A stretch of DNA of 64,000 nt from Tumebacillus algifaecis (GCF_002243515.1 NZ_CP022657.1:3829501-3893500), one strand, 5' to 3'. Positions 1 through 8,361 are shown, counted from the stretch's first letter. The notes: generated by a model not told the origin, from the sequence alone. Numbers and translations are program-made.

Positions 1-663
1 TTGAAACGCCTCCGTCATCGACTCCATCCGCTTGATCAACACGCCTGTGAACAGGAAATAGGGCAAAATGAAAATCCGCTTCGCACCCAGCTTCACACAG
101 CGCTCCACCCCGCCTGCAAAATCGGGTTCGGTCACACCGATGTAACAGGTCTCCACGAAGCCGACCGGAACTTGCTCAAACAGCAGTCGCGAAATTTTGC
201 ACAGATCGCTGTTCGCATCCGGATCTGAACTTCCGCGCCCAACGATCAGCACCGCATCATCCGTTCGTTCCGTGCCCGATGGGGAAAAACCAGCTTCGGC
301 CAAACGCGAGCTCAAGATGTCCAGCGCCTTCGTATGCACCCCGATCGGTTTGCCATAGGAGAAAGCGACGTGCGGATGGCGTTCTCGCGCTTCATCGATC
401 TCATGCGGGATGTGCAGTTTCGAGTGCCCGGCACCGAACAGAATCACCGGAACCAGCGTCACCGCTTCTGCACCGCGCGCTACGCAGGTGTCGATGCCCT
501 TGGGGATGCTCGGCGCGGCAAATTCGAGAAAACAGGTCTCCACAATCGGAAACTCTTGCGCCAACTGCTCCTGTACCCGCTCAGCGAACACCAGCAGTTC
601 CTGATTGCCTTCCGGGTCGCGGCTTCCGTGTCCAACCAGCAAAATCGCGTGTTTTTTCGACAT
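1..663 (-). CDS. cbiX: Sirohydrochlorin cobaltochelatase CbiX, 3' end beyond window
   Basis: Inserts Co2+ into sirohydrochlorin at the start of the oxygen-independent cobalamin pathway. The visible 221 residues start at the ATG at 663, 7 bases behind an AGGAGG (671-676) that overlaps the stop of the upstream cbiH, so the two are translationally coupled. Seen: an N-terminal LLVGHGSRDP motif, a second metal-site region FGAGHSKLHIPHEI near residue 70-80, and a second half that repeats the fold (LIVGRGSSDPDAN, near residue 140), as in two-domain CbiX proteins. No stop is reached before the window edge, so the C-terminus is unseen, including any Fe-S/His-rich tail known in some Bacillus CbiX. A sirohydrochlorin ferrochelatase (SirB) is the alternative, but the cobalamin neighbours favour CbiX. 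Confidence 0.9.
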   Translation of the reverse strand, partial: MSKKHAILLVGHGSRDPEGNQELLVFAERVQEQLAQEFPIVETCFLEFAAPSIPKGIDTCVARGAEAVTLVPVILFGAGHSKLHIPHEIDEARERHPHVAFSYGKPIGVHTKALDILSSRLAEAGFSPSGTERTDDAVLIVGRGSSDPDANSDLCKISRLLFEQVPVGFVETCYIGVTEPDFAGGVERCVKLGAKRIFILPYFLFTGVLIKRMESMTEAFQ

Positions 664-674
664 GTGTAGTCCTC

Positions 675-2438
675 CTAGTCTCCGCAGACCGTATCGACGG
701 TGATGGCGGGAACGTGTTCGTTGTGGTGATAACCTGCGACCGAACCAATTCGTTTGAAAAATTTATGAAAACGCTCGTCAGGGTGACCTTTTTCTTTGTA
801 CTCGGCCAAAACGCGGCCCACCGTATCGACGAGCTCGTCAGCCGAGATCCCTTCGGCGACCGGCTGCGCGGGATGGGCGTTTCTGCCGATCGTCTTCCCA
901 CCGAGGAACAGGTCAAATTTGCCACGGCGATAGATGACAGCGAGGTCTTCATGCACCGAGCCGTAGCAGGCCATCGCACAGCCTGCAAAACCGATCTTCA
1001 GTTCCTTAGGAACGGCAAGCCCTTGGAATCGTTTGGCGATTTCATCCGCTTCCGGGATCGACTGCGACTTCTCCCCATTGCAGAAGTCGCATGCTTTGAT
1101 CTGCACCACGTCACCGATCGGCTGCACGAGGAGCCCGACAGCTTGCAACTGGGCGGCGATCTGCTCCGGCTCTTTGGTCGTCACGCGCAGCAACACATAA
1201 TGGTGCGGCGTGTACTCGATCTCGCCGTCCTCACCCGCCGCTTCGATCAGCGTGGCCAATTGACGCGCGTTCAACTTCTTGTTGCCCACCCCAGGTGAGA
1301 CGGCGATTTCCAAAATGGCTGGCATCGCGTCAAACGGGTTGAGGGTCGGCTGTTGTACCGCTTTGCTGCTCACAACCCCGCGTTCGGCCAGCATCTGAAC
1401 GGCCTGCAGAGCCAAGTCGAGCGGTTGCGCGCTTTTCGCAGGCGCTGTGCGAAGCACATCCTCACCTTCGCACACCCCGCTTACAACACTCGCCCCGTCC
1501 TGCTCGGGCTCGCTCCTTTGCGTTTCGGCCAGCGTCTCAGCCGCCGTGTTAGCATCATCTGGCAACGTGACCGATCCGCTATCTCCTCCAGTCGGTCGCT
1601 CCGTGACGCCGCCGTGGAGTGCCCACGGTTCGTGCTCCGCTTTCAGGCGCTCATTCGCTCGGATCGGTTGCTCCGCTCGGTCCAACGTGTACTTGCGCTG
1701 ATACCCGCGCGGCGTGATCATTTTTCCGTCATACACAAACGTAGTGCTGTTGCCGATGATCACCGTCGTCAGCATTCCGATGTCATGTTCGAGCATCTCG
1801 CCGAGTGTGGTCAGAATCACCGACTGGCGATCGCGATACGCGCTTTTCACCAGTCCGACCGGAGTATCGGCCGCACGGTATTTCAGCAAAATCTTTTGTG
1901 TCTCCACGATCTGCCGCGTGCGCTTTCCGGAGCGCGGATTGTACAGCGCGACAATAAAGTCACCCATACCTGCCGCTTCCACCCGGCGTGCGATCAGCTC
2001 CCACGGTGTCAAGTGGTCACTGAGCGAGATCGTGCAGGCATCGTGCATCACAGGTGCCCCAAGCAACGAAGCGCAGGAGTTGATCGCCGAGATGCCCGGG
2101 ATCACTTCCACTTCCACGCCGTCCGCTTCCCGCCAGCCTTTTTGCACCAGCACCTCATAGACGAGGCCGGCCATGCCGTATACGCCAGCATCGCCCGAGG
2201 AGATCACCGCCACCTTTTTGCCCATCTCCGCTTGGCGCACCGCTTCGATCGCTCGGCTCACCTCTTCGGTCATGCCCGTACGCACGATCTCTTGATCGGT
2301 CAACAGCCCGCGGATCAGATCGACATAAGTGTTATACCCGATGATCACGTCCGACTCCTGAAGCGCCTCGCGCGCACGCTCCGTGATGTGTTGAAAACTC
2401 CCCGGTCCAAAACCGATGATCAACAGCTTCCCGCGCAT
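675..2438 (-). CDS. cbiH: CbiH60-type precorrin-3B/cobalt-factor III C17-methyltransferase fused to an Fe-S sulfite-reductase-like domain
   Basis: Ring-contracting SAM-dependent methyltransferase of the cobalamin pathway. I chose the ATG at 2438 because GGGAG lies 9 bases upstream; the ATG at 2447 abuts that site. Residues 1-240 form the tetrapyrrole methylase (IIGFGPGS near the N-terminus, GDAGVYGMAG, VIPGISAINSCAS, SDHLTPWE, LYNPRSGKR). A low-complexity acidic/Ala-rich linker (about 260-350) joins it to a nitrite/sulfite-reductase-like domain with a ACDFCNG...GFAGCAMACYG cysteine set suited to a 4Fe-4S cluster. This architecture matches the CbiH60 protein known from Bacillus megaterium. It follows a cobalamin riboswitch and terminator and precedes cbiX. 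Confidence 0.9.
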   Translation of the reverse strand: MRGKLLIIGFGPGSFQHITERAREALQESDVIIGYNTYVDLIRGLLTDQEIVRTGMTEEVSRAIEAVRQAEMGKKVAVISSGDAGVYGMAGLVYEVLVQKGWREADGVEVEVIPGISAINSCASLLGAPVMHDACTISLSDHLTPWELIARRVEAAGMGDFIVALYNPRSGKRTRQIVETQKILLKYRAADTPVGLVKSAYRDRQSVILTTLGEMLEHDIGMLTTVIIGNSTTFVYDGKMITPRGYQRKYTLDRAEQPIRANERLKAEHEPWALHGGVTERPTGGDSGSVTLPDDANTAAETLAETQRSEPEQDGASVVSGVCEGEDVLRTAPAKSAQPLDLALQAVQMLAERGVVSSKAVQQPTLNPFDAMPAILEIAVSPGVGNKKLNARQLATLIEAAGEDGEIEYTPHHYVLLRVTTKEPEQIAAQLQAVGLLVQPIGDVVQIKACDFCNGEKSQSIPEADEIAKRFQGLAVPKELKIGFAGCAMACYGSVHEDLAVIYRRGKFDLFLGGKTIGRNAHPAQPVAEGISADELVDTVGRVLAEYKEKGHPDERFHKFFKRIGSVAGYHHNEHVPAITVDTVCGD

Positions 2439-2466
2439 CTCGTTCATCTCCCATCTGAAAATTTCA

Positions 2467-2496
2467 AATAAAAAACGCCTCCCCGAAGGAAGGCGT
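2467..2496 (-). terminator. Rho-independent terminator in the cbiH leader
   Basis: Inverted repeat ACGCCTtCC / GGaGGCGT with a TTCG-type loop followed on the minus strand by a run of seven T. It lies between the first cobalamin riboswitch and cbiH, the position expected of a B12-controlled attenuator. Confidence 0.8.
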
Positions 2497-2591
2497 CTAA
2501 ACGTCCACATGCAAATGCATTCACAAAAAAGCATTCATGACAAACGATCGCCCACCCCTCTTATATCCCCGTAAGAAGGTATGGAAAACAA

Positions 2592-2741
2592 TACAGGTAG
2601 GTCTCCTGACTCATGGATCATCACATCCTCTGCCTTCCCATCGTGAAACAGTGGCTTGTTAGAGGATGCTACCCAAATTACAGTGGCGGGACCGTGCCGG
2701 ACTTACACCGGCTTCCCTTTTAAGCTCTTGCGAGCACCTGA
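2592..2741 (-). promoter_or_regulatory. Cobalamin riboswitch 1
   Basis: The minus strand contains the conserved AdoCbl aptamer elements in order: a GGTGC start, GGGAAGCCGGTG, the B12-box core GCCACTG (twice: one in the core at about 2680, one in the following arm), a GGGAAGG segment, and the closing GAGTCAGGAGACCTACCTG. It sits about 150 nt upstream of cbiH and is followed by a terminator hairpin at 2467-2496, so it most likely represses cbiH-cbiX by premature termination when adenosylcobalamin is abundant. Confidence 0.93.
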
Positions 2742-2746
2742 ACGTT

Positions 2747-2776
2747 ATCCTATTTATTTGTGATCGAACGATTCAA
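2747..2776 (-). promoter_or_regulatory. Candidate sigma-A promoter for the cbiH-cbiX leader
   Basis: On the minus strand TTGAAT (2771-2776) and TAGGAT (2747-2752) are separated by 18 bases and lie just before the aptamer start. This is a match by eye only. Confidence 0.45.
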
Positions 2777-2791
2777 AGTATAGGTGAAAAA

Positions 2792-3886
2792 TTAGGGCTT
2801 GTCGAGACCTAAATCGGCAAACGTGGCCATCTCCGACACCAATCGACAAGCGGCTTCCAACAGCGGAATCGCCAGCACCGCCCCCGTTCCTTCCCCGAGG
2901 CGCATCTCCAACATCAACAGTGGTTCCAACCCGATTTCCTGCAACAGGGCAAGGTGGGCAGGCTCCTGGGAAAGATGCGACGCGAACAGTGCCTGTTTCA
3001 CCCGTTCTTCCATCCGTACGGCGACCAGCGCCGCCGCCGCCGCGATCACGCCGTCCACGATCACCGCCATCTTGCGCTCCCACGCGCCGAGGACGACACC
3101 GACCAGCCCGGCGATTTCCAGCCCGCCCAGTTTGGCGAGCACATCGAGCGGATCGTTCGCATCCGGCCGATTGACCGCGATCGCCTGCGCGATGATGCGC
3201 GCCTTGTGCAACACTTGCTCATCCGCGATGCCAGTTCCGCGACCGACCAACTGCAACAGCGCCGCCTCGTTCTCCGCACTGGCAGACGGTGCGCACTCGT
3301 CAGGACTCATTTTGGAACCCGCTTGTTCCTCGCCCACTGCTTCTGCGATCCACTCAGCTCGCCCGAGCAAAACGGCGGCCAGCGCCGCGCTCGGCGTCGT
3401 GTTTCCAATGCCCATCTCGCCAAGTGCGACCACCTGCACGCCTTGCGTATGCAACCGTTCGACCGTCTCCACGCCGACTGCGATCGCCTGCTGGGCCTCC
3501 TCTTTCGTCATCGCTGGCCCTTTTGCCAGATTGGCTGTGCCCATGCGCACCTTTCGCGAGAGCACGCCCGGCACGTCTCCTTCCACCCGACTGCCGACAT
3601 CGACCACATGCACCGCACAGTTCATCTGCCGGGCCAACACGTTCACCGCCGCTTTGCCGTTGGCGAAGTTTTGCATCATCAGCCCCGTTACAGCGGATGG
3701 GAACGCGCTCACCCCTTCCTCGGTCACACCATGATCGCCGCACATCACCACCACGGCGCGCTGCTCCACCTTCGGGAACACCGTGCCTTGCAACCCTGCC
3801 AAACGAATTCCGATCTCCTCCAGTTTCCCGAGGCTTCCCGGCGGTTTCGTCAAAATGTCCCAACGTTCTTTTGCCGCATTGATCAT
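2792..3886 (-). CDS. cobT: Nicotinate-nucleotide--dimethylbenzimidazole phosphoribosyltransferase
   Basis: Makes alpha-ribazole 5'-phosphate for the lower ligand of cobalamin from nicotinate mononucleotide and DMB. The 364-residue product matches the usual family length. It has the family start region (DILTKPPGSLGKLEEIG), CGDHGVTEEGVS, GEMGIGNTTPSAAL, and the catalytic-glutamate segment RLGEGTGAVLA near the C-terminus. Start ATG at 3886 with AAGGGAT upstream. A Ser/Pro/Glu-rich insertion near residue 200 (after GEEQAG) is unusual but in frame. It is controlled by the second cobalamin riboswitch and its hairpin terminator and lies downstream of cobO on the same strand. Confidence 0.95.
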   Translation of the reverse strand: MINAAKERWDILTKPPGSLGKLEEIGIRLAGLQGTVFPKVEQRAVVVMCGDHGVTEEGVSAFPSAVTGLMMQNFANGKAAVNVLARQMNCAVHVVDVGSRVEGDVPGVLSRKVRMGTANLAKGPAMTKEEAQQAIAVGVETVERLHTQGVQVVALGEMGIGNTTPSAALAAVLLGRAEWIAEAVGEEQAGSKMSPDECAPSASAENEAALLQLVGRGTGIADEQVLHKARIIAQAIAVNRPDANDPLDVLAKLGGLEIAGLVGVVLGAWERKMAVIVDGVIAAAAALVAVRMEERVKQALFASHLSQEPAHLALLQEIGLEPLLMLEMRLGEGTGAVLAIPLLEAACRLVSEMATFADLGLDKP

Positions 3887-3908
3887 CGCACATCATCCCT
3901 TCAAGAAA

Positions 3909-3944
3909 ATAGAAAAAGTCCAAGCCTAAAAAGGCTTGGACTTT
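3909..3944 (-). terminator. Rho-independent terminator between riboswitch 2 and cobT
   Basis: Perfect 12-base arms (AAAGTCCAAGCC / GGCTTGGACTTT) with a 6-base loop, followed on the minus strand by TTTTTC. Placed between the aptamer and the cobT start, so it is the likely expression platform. Confidence 0.85.
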
Positions 3945-3971
3945 CCAAATCCAAACAAAACGATCCATCTC

Positions 3972-4121
3972 GACAGGCAGGTCTTCTGGCTCTCGGATCA
4001 TCCCCATCTTCCCTGTCCTTCCCAGACCGAATCGGTCCAGTGGTCAGAGAGGGTCCCCGAATACAGCGGCGGGCCCGCGCGTTTGCTTCCCTATTCTCCC
4101 GTCGTGACGGGCACCTGTCGA
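3972..4121 (-). promoter_or_regulatory. Cobalamin riboswitch 2
   Basis: Minus-strand CGACAGGTGC opens and GCCTGCCTGTCG closes the P1 helix. Between them are GGGAAGC, the B12-box core (GCCGCTG at about 4070), GACCACTGG, GGGAAGG and GAGCCAGAAGACC, as expected of an adenosylcobalamin aptamer. The sequence differs from riboswitch 1 outside the conserved core, so it is not a recent copy. It controls cobT. Confidence 0.93.
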
Positions 4122-4170
4122 TTGACATCCATTTTTCTAGCTCATAGACTACGGCAAGCCGCGCGAAAAA

Positions 4171-4716
4171 TCAATACTCGATGCCAAAAACAGCGGGGAT
4201 GCCTTCGTCATAGTAATGCTTGACCGGGTTCATCTCCGTCACCAAGTCGGCAAGTTCGATCACTTCTGGCAAAGCGTTGCGCCCGGTGATCAACAGGTGC
4301 ACGTAATGCGGGCGAGTTCGGATCGCTTCGAGCACCTCTGCCAACGGCAACACATCGGCCACAGGAAAGCGCTCGATCGACAGCGCATTGTTCAACTCAT
4401 CCAAAATCACCAGATCGTACTCCCCCGACAGCACGCTCTCCTTCGCCACCGTCCAAGCGCTTTTCAGTGCCGCCCGATGCTCCTCCGGCGTCTTCGTCCA
4501 GGTAAACCCGATCCCGAGCTGGCGGATTTCCACGCCCAATTTTTCCAAGGCGATCTGCTCACCATAGGTACGCTCCGGCGACTTGATAAACTGCAAAATC
4601 AGTACCTTGTACCCACGCCCGACCGCTCGCACGCACAGCCCCATCGCCGCGGTCGTCTTGCCTTTGCCATCACCGGTGTAGACCAGCGTCATGCCTTGTC
4701 GCTTCTCTCGTTCCAT
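4171..4716 (-). CDS. cobO: Cob(I)yrinic acid a,c-diamide adenosyltransferase (CobA/CobO/BtuR type)
   Basis: Transfers the adenosyl group of ATP to Co(I) corrinoids. Start ATG at 4716 has AGGAG 7 bases upstream; a longer in-frame ORF upstream lacks a ribosome site. The 181 residues carry the Walker A variant GDGKGKTTAA, the substrate segment QFIKS, the Walker B-like YDLVILDELNNA and the C-terminal TEMNPVKHYY typical of BtuR-family enzymes. The gene ends about 50 bases before the start of cobalamin riboswitch 2, so read-through from cobO into cobT would still pass the riboswitch. Confidence 0.95.
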   Translation of the reverse strand: MEREKRQGMTLVYTGDGKGKTTAAMGLCVRAVGRGYKVLILQFIKSPERTYGEQIALEKLGVEIRQLGIGFTWTKTPEEHRAALKSAWTVAKESVLSGEYDLVILDELNNALSIERFPVADVLPLAEVLEAIRTRPHYVHLLITGRNALPEVIELADLVTEMNPVKHYYDEGIPAVFGIEY

Positions 4717-4988
4717 GTGCTCACTCCTGTTCATATCGCACCGCCGCTTCGATCCGTTCGAGCAAACCGGCTTTGCTTTTCGTCTTGAGCTACTTGTACG
4801 GCTCCTGATTGCTTCTGCGCCATTTAAGCACAGATTACCCGTCCGCTTCAAGCCACTTCAGACCCAAAATCTTGCTATGCACGGTGGTCGCAGGCATAGC
4901 ATACAGACTGGACGAGAGCATAAACCGCAACTGTTTTTCTCCGTCTGTGTAAAATACTTCGATTACAGTATAGGTAAAACTGCTCGAC

Positions 4989-6023
4989 TCAGCGTACACA
5001 CCGCATCACACAGTCGCCAAACTCACGGAGGTAGTGCAGATAGTCCCCATCCGGTCCGCTGTAGTTATAACGTTTGTTGCACATCCTGACGACGACAAGC
5101 TCCTCTTCCGGCACCACCAACAGGGCCGGACCTGTCACGCCAAGAATTTGATACGAGCCTTTGGGAACCGTAGAGCCAATCTCACTTCGCAAAGCCTGCC
5201 GATCCTGCACATACCAAAAACAGCCGATCGAAGGCAGATCGGGATCGGACAGCTCAGGACTTTGCACCTCTGTCGCCAGCCGTACAAGTTCCGCAGGCAC
5301 GACCTGTCTGCCGTTCACTCGCCCGCGCGTCAGATGCAAGTACCCCCACATGGCGAACTCGCGCGCCGAGACAAACAGATTGCGCTGCATTCCGTCCCCG
5401 CTGCCATCTGTGCCCAGCACCAACTCCGTCTCCTCCGGCCGATCCAAAATCACCGACACCAACTGCTCCGTAGCTTCTGTGCGCCATCCGGTCTCTGTGA
5501 ATCCGAGCGGCCCGAACACCGTGTCCTGCAAAATTTCTGCCACCGTCTTCCCCGTCGCACGGCGGATGATCTCCGTCATCATCACCACATTCACCCCGCG
5601 ATAGGCCCACGAACTTCCTGGAGCAAACTCGCGATACAGCTTGCCATCGGCATCAGCATGCAAGCCATGCGTATGCGTCACAAGATGCCGGATCGTCGTC
5701 CCCTGTAGCAAATCGTCGTCATACTCTGGCAGATAGTCGAGCACGAGATCGTCCAGACCGCCAAGCTTTCCTGCATATATGGCCCACGCCGCCGCCAATC
5801 CAATGTAGCTTTTTCTGGCCGAGGCGACATTGAACTGCGAGCTGGCTGTCACCTTCCGCGCCCCTGCCGCATGTGAATGAAAGCCAGCGTATCGCTCCAT
5901 CACGATCTCATCCCGCTGGATGACCAGAAGTGCCGACCCGCTCCCACCATTCAGGTGGTTGATCTGCTCCACATAGGCGGCCAATTTTTCAAATCGACCG
6001 TTCTGTTTCGTCTCCAACTGCAT
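4989..6023 (-). CDS. Serine hydrolase of the beta-lactamase (class C/PBP4*) family
   Basis: 344-residue predicted cytoplasmic protein with the beta-lactamase fold; substrate unknown. The ATG at 6023 has AAGGAGG 10 bases upstream and is preferred over an upstream ATG at 6062. The nucleophile motif SxxK is seen as ASARKS near residue 68, followed by LVTHTHGLHADADGK and a C-terminal VVPEEELVVVRMCN strand. The expected YxN motif appears as WAYRGVN, so the Asn of the triad region is not in its usual place. There is no signal peptide. A convergent-divergent arrangement with the SRAP gene leaves it as a single-gene unit. Confidence 0.8.
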   Translation of the reverse strand: MQLETKQNGRFEKLAAYVEQINHLNGGSGSALLVIQRDEIVMERYAGFHSHAAGARKVTASSQFNVASARKSYIGLAAAWAIYAGKLGGLDDLVLDYLPEYDDDLLQGTTIRHLVTHTHGLHADADGKLYREFAPGSSWAYRGVNVVMMTEIIRRATGKTVAEILQDTVFGPLGFTETGWRTEATEQLVSVILDRPEETELVLGTDGSGDGMQRNLFVSAREFAMWGYLHLTRGRVNGRQVVPAELVRLATEVQSPELSDPDLPSIGCFWYVQDRQALRSEIGSTVPKGSYQILGVTGPALLVVPEEELVVVRMCNKRYNYSGPDGDYLHYLREFGDCVMRCVR

Positions 6024-6124
6024 CCCGTGTCGCCCTCCTTTTCTGTCCCGTTGTACTTTCACTTCTCTCCTGATTTCTCCTCCTTGACTCCGCTCGTGGT
6101 ATCATGATCAGAGGAGGTGTTCCT

Positions 6125-6790
6125 ATGTGCGGACGATTCACCCTGACCATCACACCCGATCAACTCGCTCTGCGCTTCGATGTGCCCGAGCCTACCTATG
6201 ACTACCGACCCCGCTACAACATCGCGCCCGGACAAAACATTACCGCTGTGATCCAAAGCGCAGGACAGAACCGGATCGGTCAGCTCAAGTGGGGGCTGGT
6301 GCCGCCGTGGGCGAAAGACGAAAAGATCGGGTACAAGATGATCAACGCCAAATCGGAGACGGTGCGGGAAAAACCAGCCTTCAAAAGCGCCTTTCTCCGC
6401 AAACGCTGCCTGATTCCCGCCGACAGTTTTTACGAATGGCAAACGACCCAAGGCGGCAAGCAACCGATGCGAATTTTGCTGAAAAACCATGATCTCTTCG
6501 CCTTCGCGGGCCTCTACGAATCGTGGACCGCCCCAGATGGCAACCGATTGCACACCTGTACAATCCTCACCACCAAACCCAACTCGTTGGTCGCCCCGAT
6601 TCACGACCGCATGCCGGTCATCCTCCGCCGCGAGGACGAAGCGCTGTGGCTCGACCGTGACAAACACGACGCCGAACTGCTGCACTCCTTGCTCATCCCC
6701 TTTCCTGAGGACGAGATGTACGCCTACCCCGTGGATAAGCTGGTCGGTAACGTGCGCAATGAGGTGCCCGCGTGCATCGAAAGCCTGTAA
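6125..6790 (+). CDS. yedK: SRAP-domain protein (YedK/HMCES family)
   Basis: Forms a thiazolidine DNA-protein crosslink with abasic sites in single-stranded DNA. The start was set at the ATG at 6125, so that the mature protein begins with the catalytic Cys2 (MCGRFT); GAGGAGGTG precedes it by 5 bases. Other family residues visible are RYNIAPGQ, LKWGLVPPWA, INAKSET, and the IPADSFYEW block with its conserved Glu, then CTILTTKPN and the catalytic-region HDRMPVIL. 221 residues, the usual length. It is followed by a bidirectional terminator. Confidence 0.93.
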   Translation: MCGRFTLTITPDQLALRFDVPEPTYDYRPRYNIAPGQNITAVIQSAGQNRIGQLKWGLVPPWAKDEKIGYKMINAKSETVREKPAFKSAFLRKRCLIPADSFYEWQTTQGGKQPMRILLKNHDLFAFAGLYESWTAPDGNRLHTCTILTTKPNSLVAPIHDRMPVILRREDEALWLDRDKHDAELLHSLLIPFPEDEMYAYPVDKLVGNVRNEVPACIESL

Positions 6791-6795
6791 CCAGA

Positions 6796-6833
6796 AAAGC
6801 CACCGCGACGGCCTTGGCCCGCGATGGCTTTTC
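6796..6833. terminator. Bidirectional terminator
   Basis: Inverted repeat AAAAGCCAcCGCG / CGCGaTGGCTTTT with internal GGCC pairing between the converging SRAP gene and the membrane-protein gene at 6838. T-runs are present on both strands. Confidence 0.7.
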
Positions 6834-6837
6834 AGAT

Positions 6838-7377
6838 TTACATCAGATCTTTCATGCGCTCCTTCTTACTCGAATCTCCTTTTCGGAGCAATAGCGCAAC
6901 ACCGAGCAGCAAGAACAGCGCAGCAAACCCGTACCGTCCGACCCAGACGAGATGTCCGATCCCAAAGACGGTGAAGAAGATCACCGACAAACCGCCGAGA
7001 ATCCCGACTGGGATCAGCAATCCTGCGTGGCGTCCGCCAAAAATATACAGTTCAAACAACCCCAGCGCGACCGATGCCAAAAAGCCCGGCCACATGTAGC
7101 TCCACGCATCGAACAGTATCGAGATCTGGCAGACTGTGCCGACACCGAGTAAAATCCCACCTGGCACCAGCAGTCCTGGCAAGCGACCACGGCTGTAAAA
7201 AAAGCCGATATGAAAGCCCAATCCGAGCGGTATCAAAATCAGCGACGGCCAGAACATGCCAAAGATCACATCGGGTGCGATCAACTCTCCCAAAAATCCG
7301 AACTGCCCACTTAAAAACAGCAACCCCAGTACGATAAAGATAATGCCCAACCAATTTCGGGTATTCAAAAGCCCCAC
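6838..7377 (-). CDS. Polytopic membrane protein, LiaF/DUF5668-like N-terminal segment
   Basis: About 179 residues, almost entirely hydrophobic, with roughly six membrane segments and a charged tail (LRKGDSSKKERMKDLM). The first segment NWLGIIFIVLGLLFLSGQFG resembles the hydrophobic repeat in LiaI/LiaF-like membrane proteins, so an envelope-stress role is possible but not shown. The longest frame starts at GTG 7377; a TTG at 7368 has GAGG 8 bases upstream and may be the true start. I do not recognise a specific function. Confidence 0.7.
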   Translation of the reverse strand: MGLLNTRNWLGIIFIVLGLLFLSGQFGFLGELIAPDVIFGMFWPSLILIPLGLGFHIGFFYSRGRLPGLLVPGGILLGVGTVCQISILFDAWSYMWPGFLASVALGLFELYIFGGRHAGLLIPVGILGGLSVIFFTVFGIGHLVWVGRYGFAALFLLLGVALLLRKGDSSKKERMKDLM

Positions 7378-7433
7378 CTCGCTCTACGTTAGATGGGGCT
7401 AGTGTACCATATTGTGCAAAGGACTGGTAGATT

Positions 7434-8276
7434 TTAGTACGAATAAAACCCTTGACCCGATTTGCGGCCATGCAATCCAGCTTCCACCATTTTGCGGAGC
7501 AACGGGCAAACGCGGAATTTCGGATCTTGGTAGCTTTCATACAGGATGTCGAGCGACTGTACGACCGTATCGAGGCCGATCAGGTCGGCCGTCTCCAGCG
7601 GGCCCATCTTGTGGCCGAAGCACTCTTTGAAGATGTCATCGACCGACTTCGGATCGGCCACTTGGTCTTGCACCACATAAGCCGCTTCGTTCATCAACAA
7701 ATGGGACAGACGGTTGGAAACAAAACCGGGCAAGTCGTTTACCATGATCGCTTTCTTTTCCATCGAGCCTAGGAAATCGTTGGTGAACTGAATCGTTTCT
7801 TCTGACGTATGCCAGCCTTTGATCGACTCCACCGTCGGCTTCATCGGCACCGGGTTCATAAAGTGCACGCCGATCACCTTATCGGGACGCTTCATCAGGC
7901 TGCCGATCTTCGTGATCGAAATGCAGGACGTGTTGACGAGAAACACCGTTTCTTCGTTGCAGATCTCGTTCATTTTCACGTAGCAATCGCGCTTGATCTC
8001 CCACACTTCCGGGACGTTCTCGACGATGATGTCCGCATCGGCCAACAGCGAATAATCGGTGGTAAACGTCAGGCGTGGCATGACAACATCCACCGGCTCC
8101 AATTGCTTGTCCTTCTGATAAAAGCCAGCAAAGCGCACGTTTTGGTAGATCGACGCTTTTGATTTTTCCAACACTTCCGCTTGCAAATCAACTACGACCA
8201 CTTCATGCCCAGCCTGTGCTGCGCTTTGCGCAACGCCAGAACCCATCACACCAGCACCAATAACTCCAACCTTCAC
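7434..8276 (-). CDS. 3-hydroxyacyl-CoA (3-hydroxybutyryl-CoA) dehydrogenase
   Basis: NAD(P)-dependent oxidation/reduction of 3-hydroxyacyl-CoA in fatty-acid or butyrate metabolism. I start at the GTG at 8276 (GAGGGGTG upstream), giving an N-terminal VGVIGAGVMGSGVAQ Rossmann loop. Then follow VENVPE, the NTSCISIT loop, the catalytic His region GVHFMNPVP, GFVSNRL and a C-terminal domain ending GRKSGQGFYSY. 280 residues match the single-function short form. It stands alone, downstream of the ydjO terminators. Confidence 0.9.
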   Translation of the reverse strand: MKVGVIGAGVMGSGVAQSAAQAGHEVVVVDLQAEVLEKSKASIYQNVRFAGFYQKDKQLEPVDVVMPRLTFTTDYSLLADADIIVENVPEVWEIKRDCYVKMNEICNEETVFLVNTSCISITKIGSLMKRPDKVIGVHFMNPVPMKPTVESIKGWHTSEETIQFTNDFLGSMEKKAIMVNDLPGFVSNRLSHLLMNEAAYVVQDQVADPKSVDDIFKECFGHKMGPLETADLIGLDTVVQSLDILYESYQDPKFRVCPLLRKMVEAGLHGRKSGQGFYSY

Positions 8277-8361
8277 TGAAATCCACACCCCTCTTGTTGA
8301 ATCCTTCTGATTTTACTATTTAATTCGCATTCGCCACCGATACCTCCTCCACAAGTATCGA

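Noticed and set aside
279-1298. Plus-strand open frame of 339 codons opposite cbiX/cbiH
   Set aside because: Antisense to a strong gene pair, Arg/His-rich, no ribosome site: a GC-rich shadow.
2799-4147. Long plus-strand frames opposite cobT
   Set aside because: Composition is biased (Ser/Thr/Ala or Arg/His), they cross a riboswitch and lack ribosome sites.
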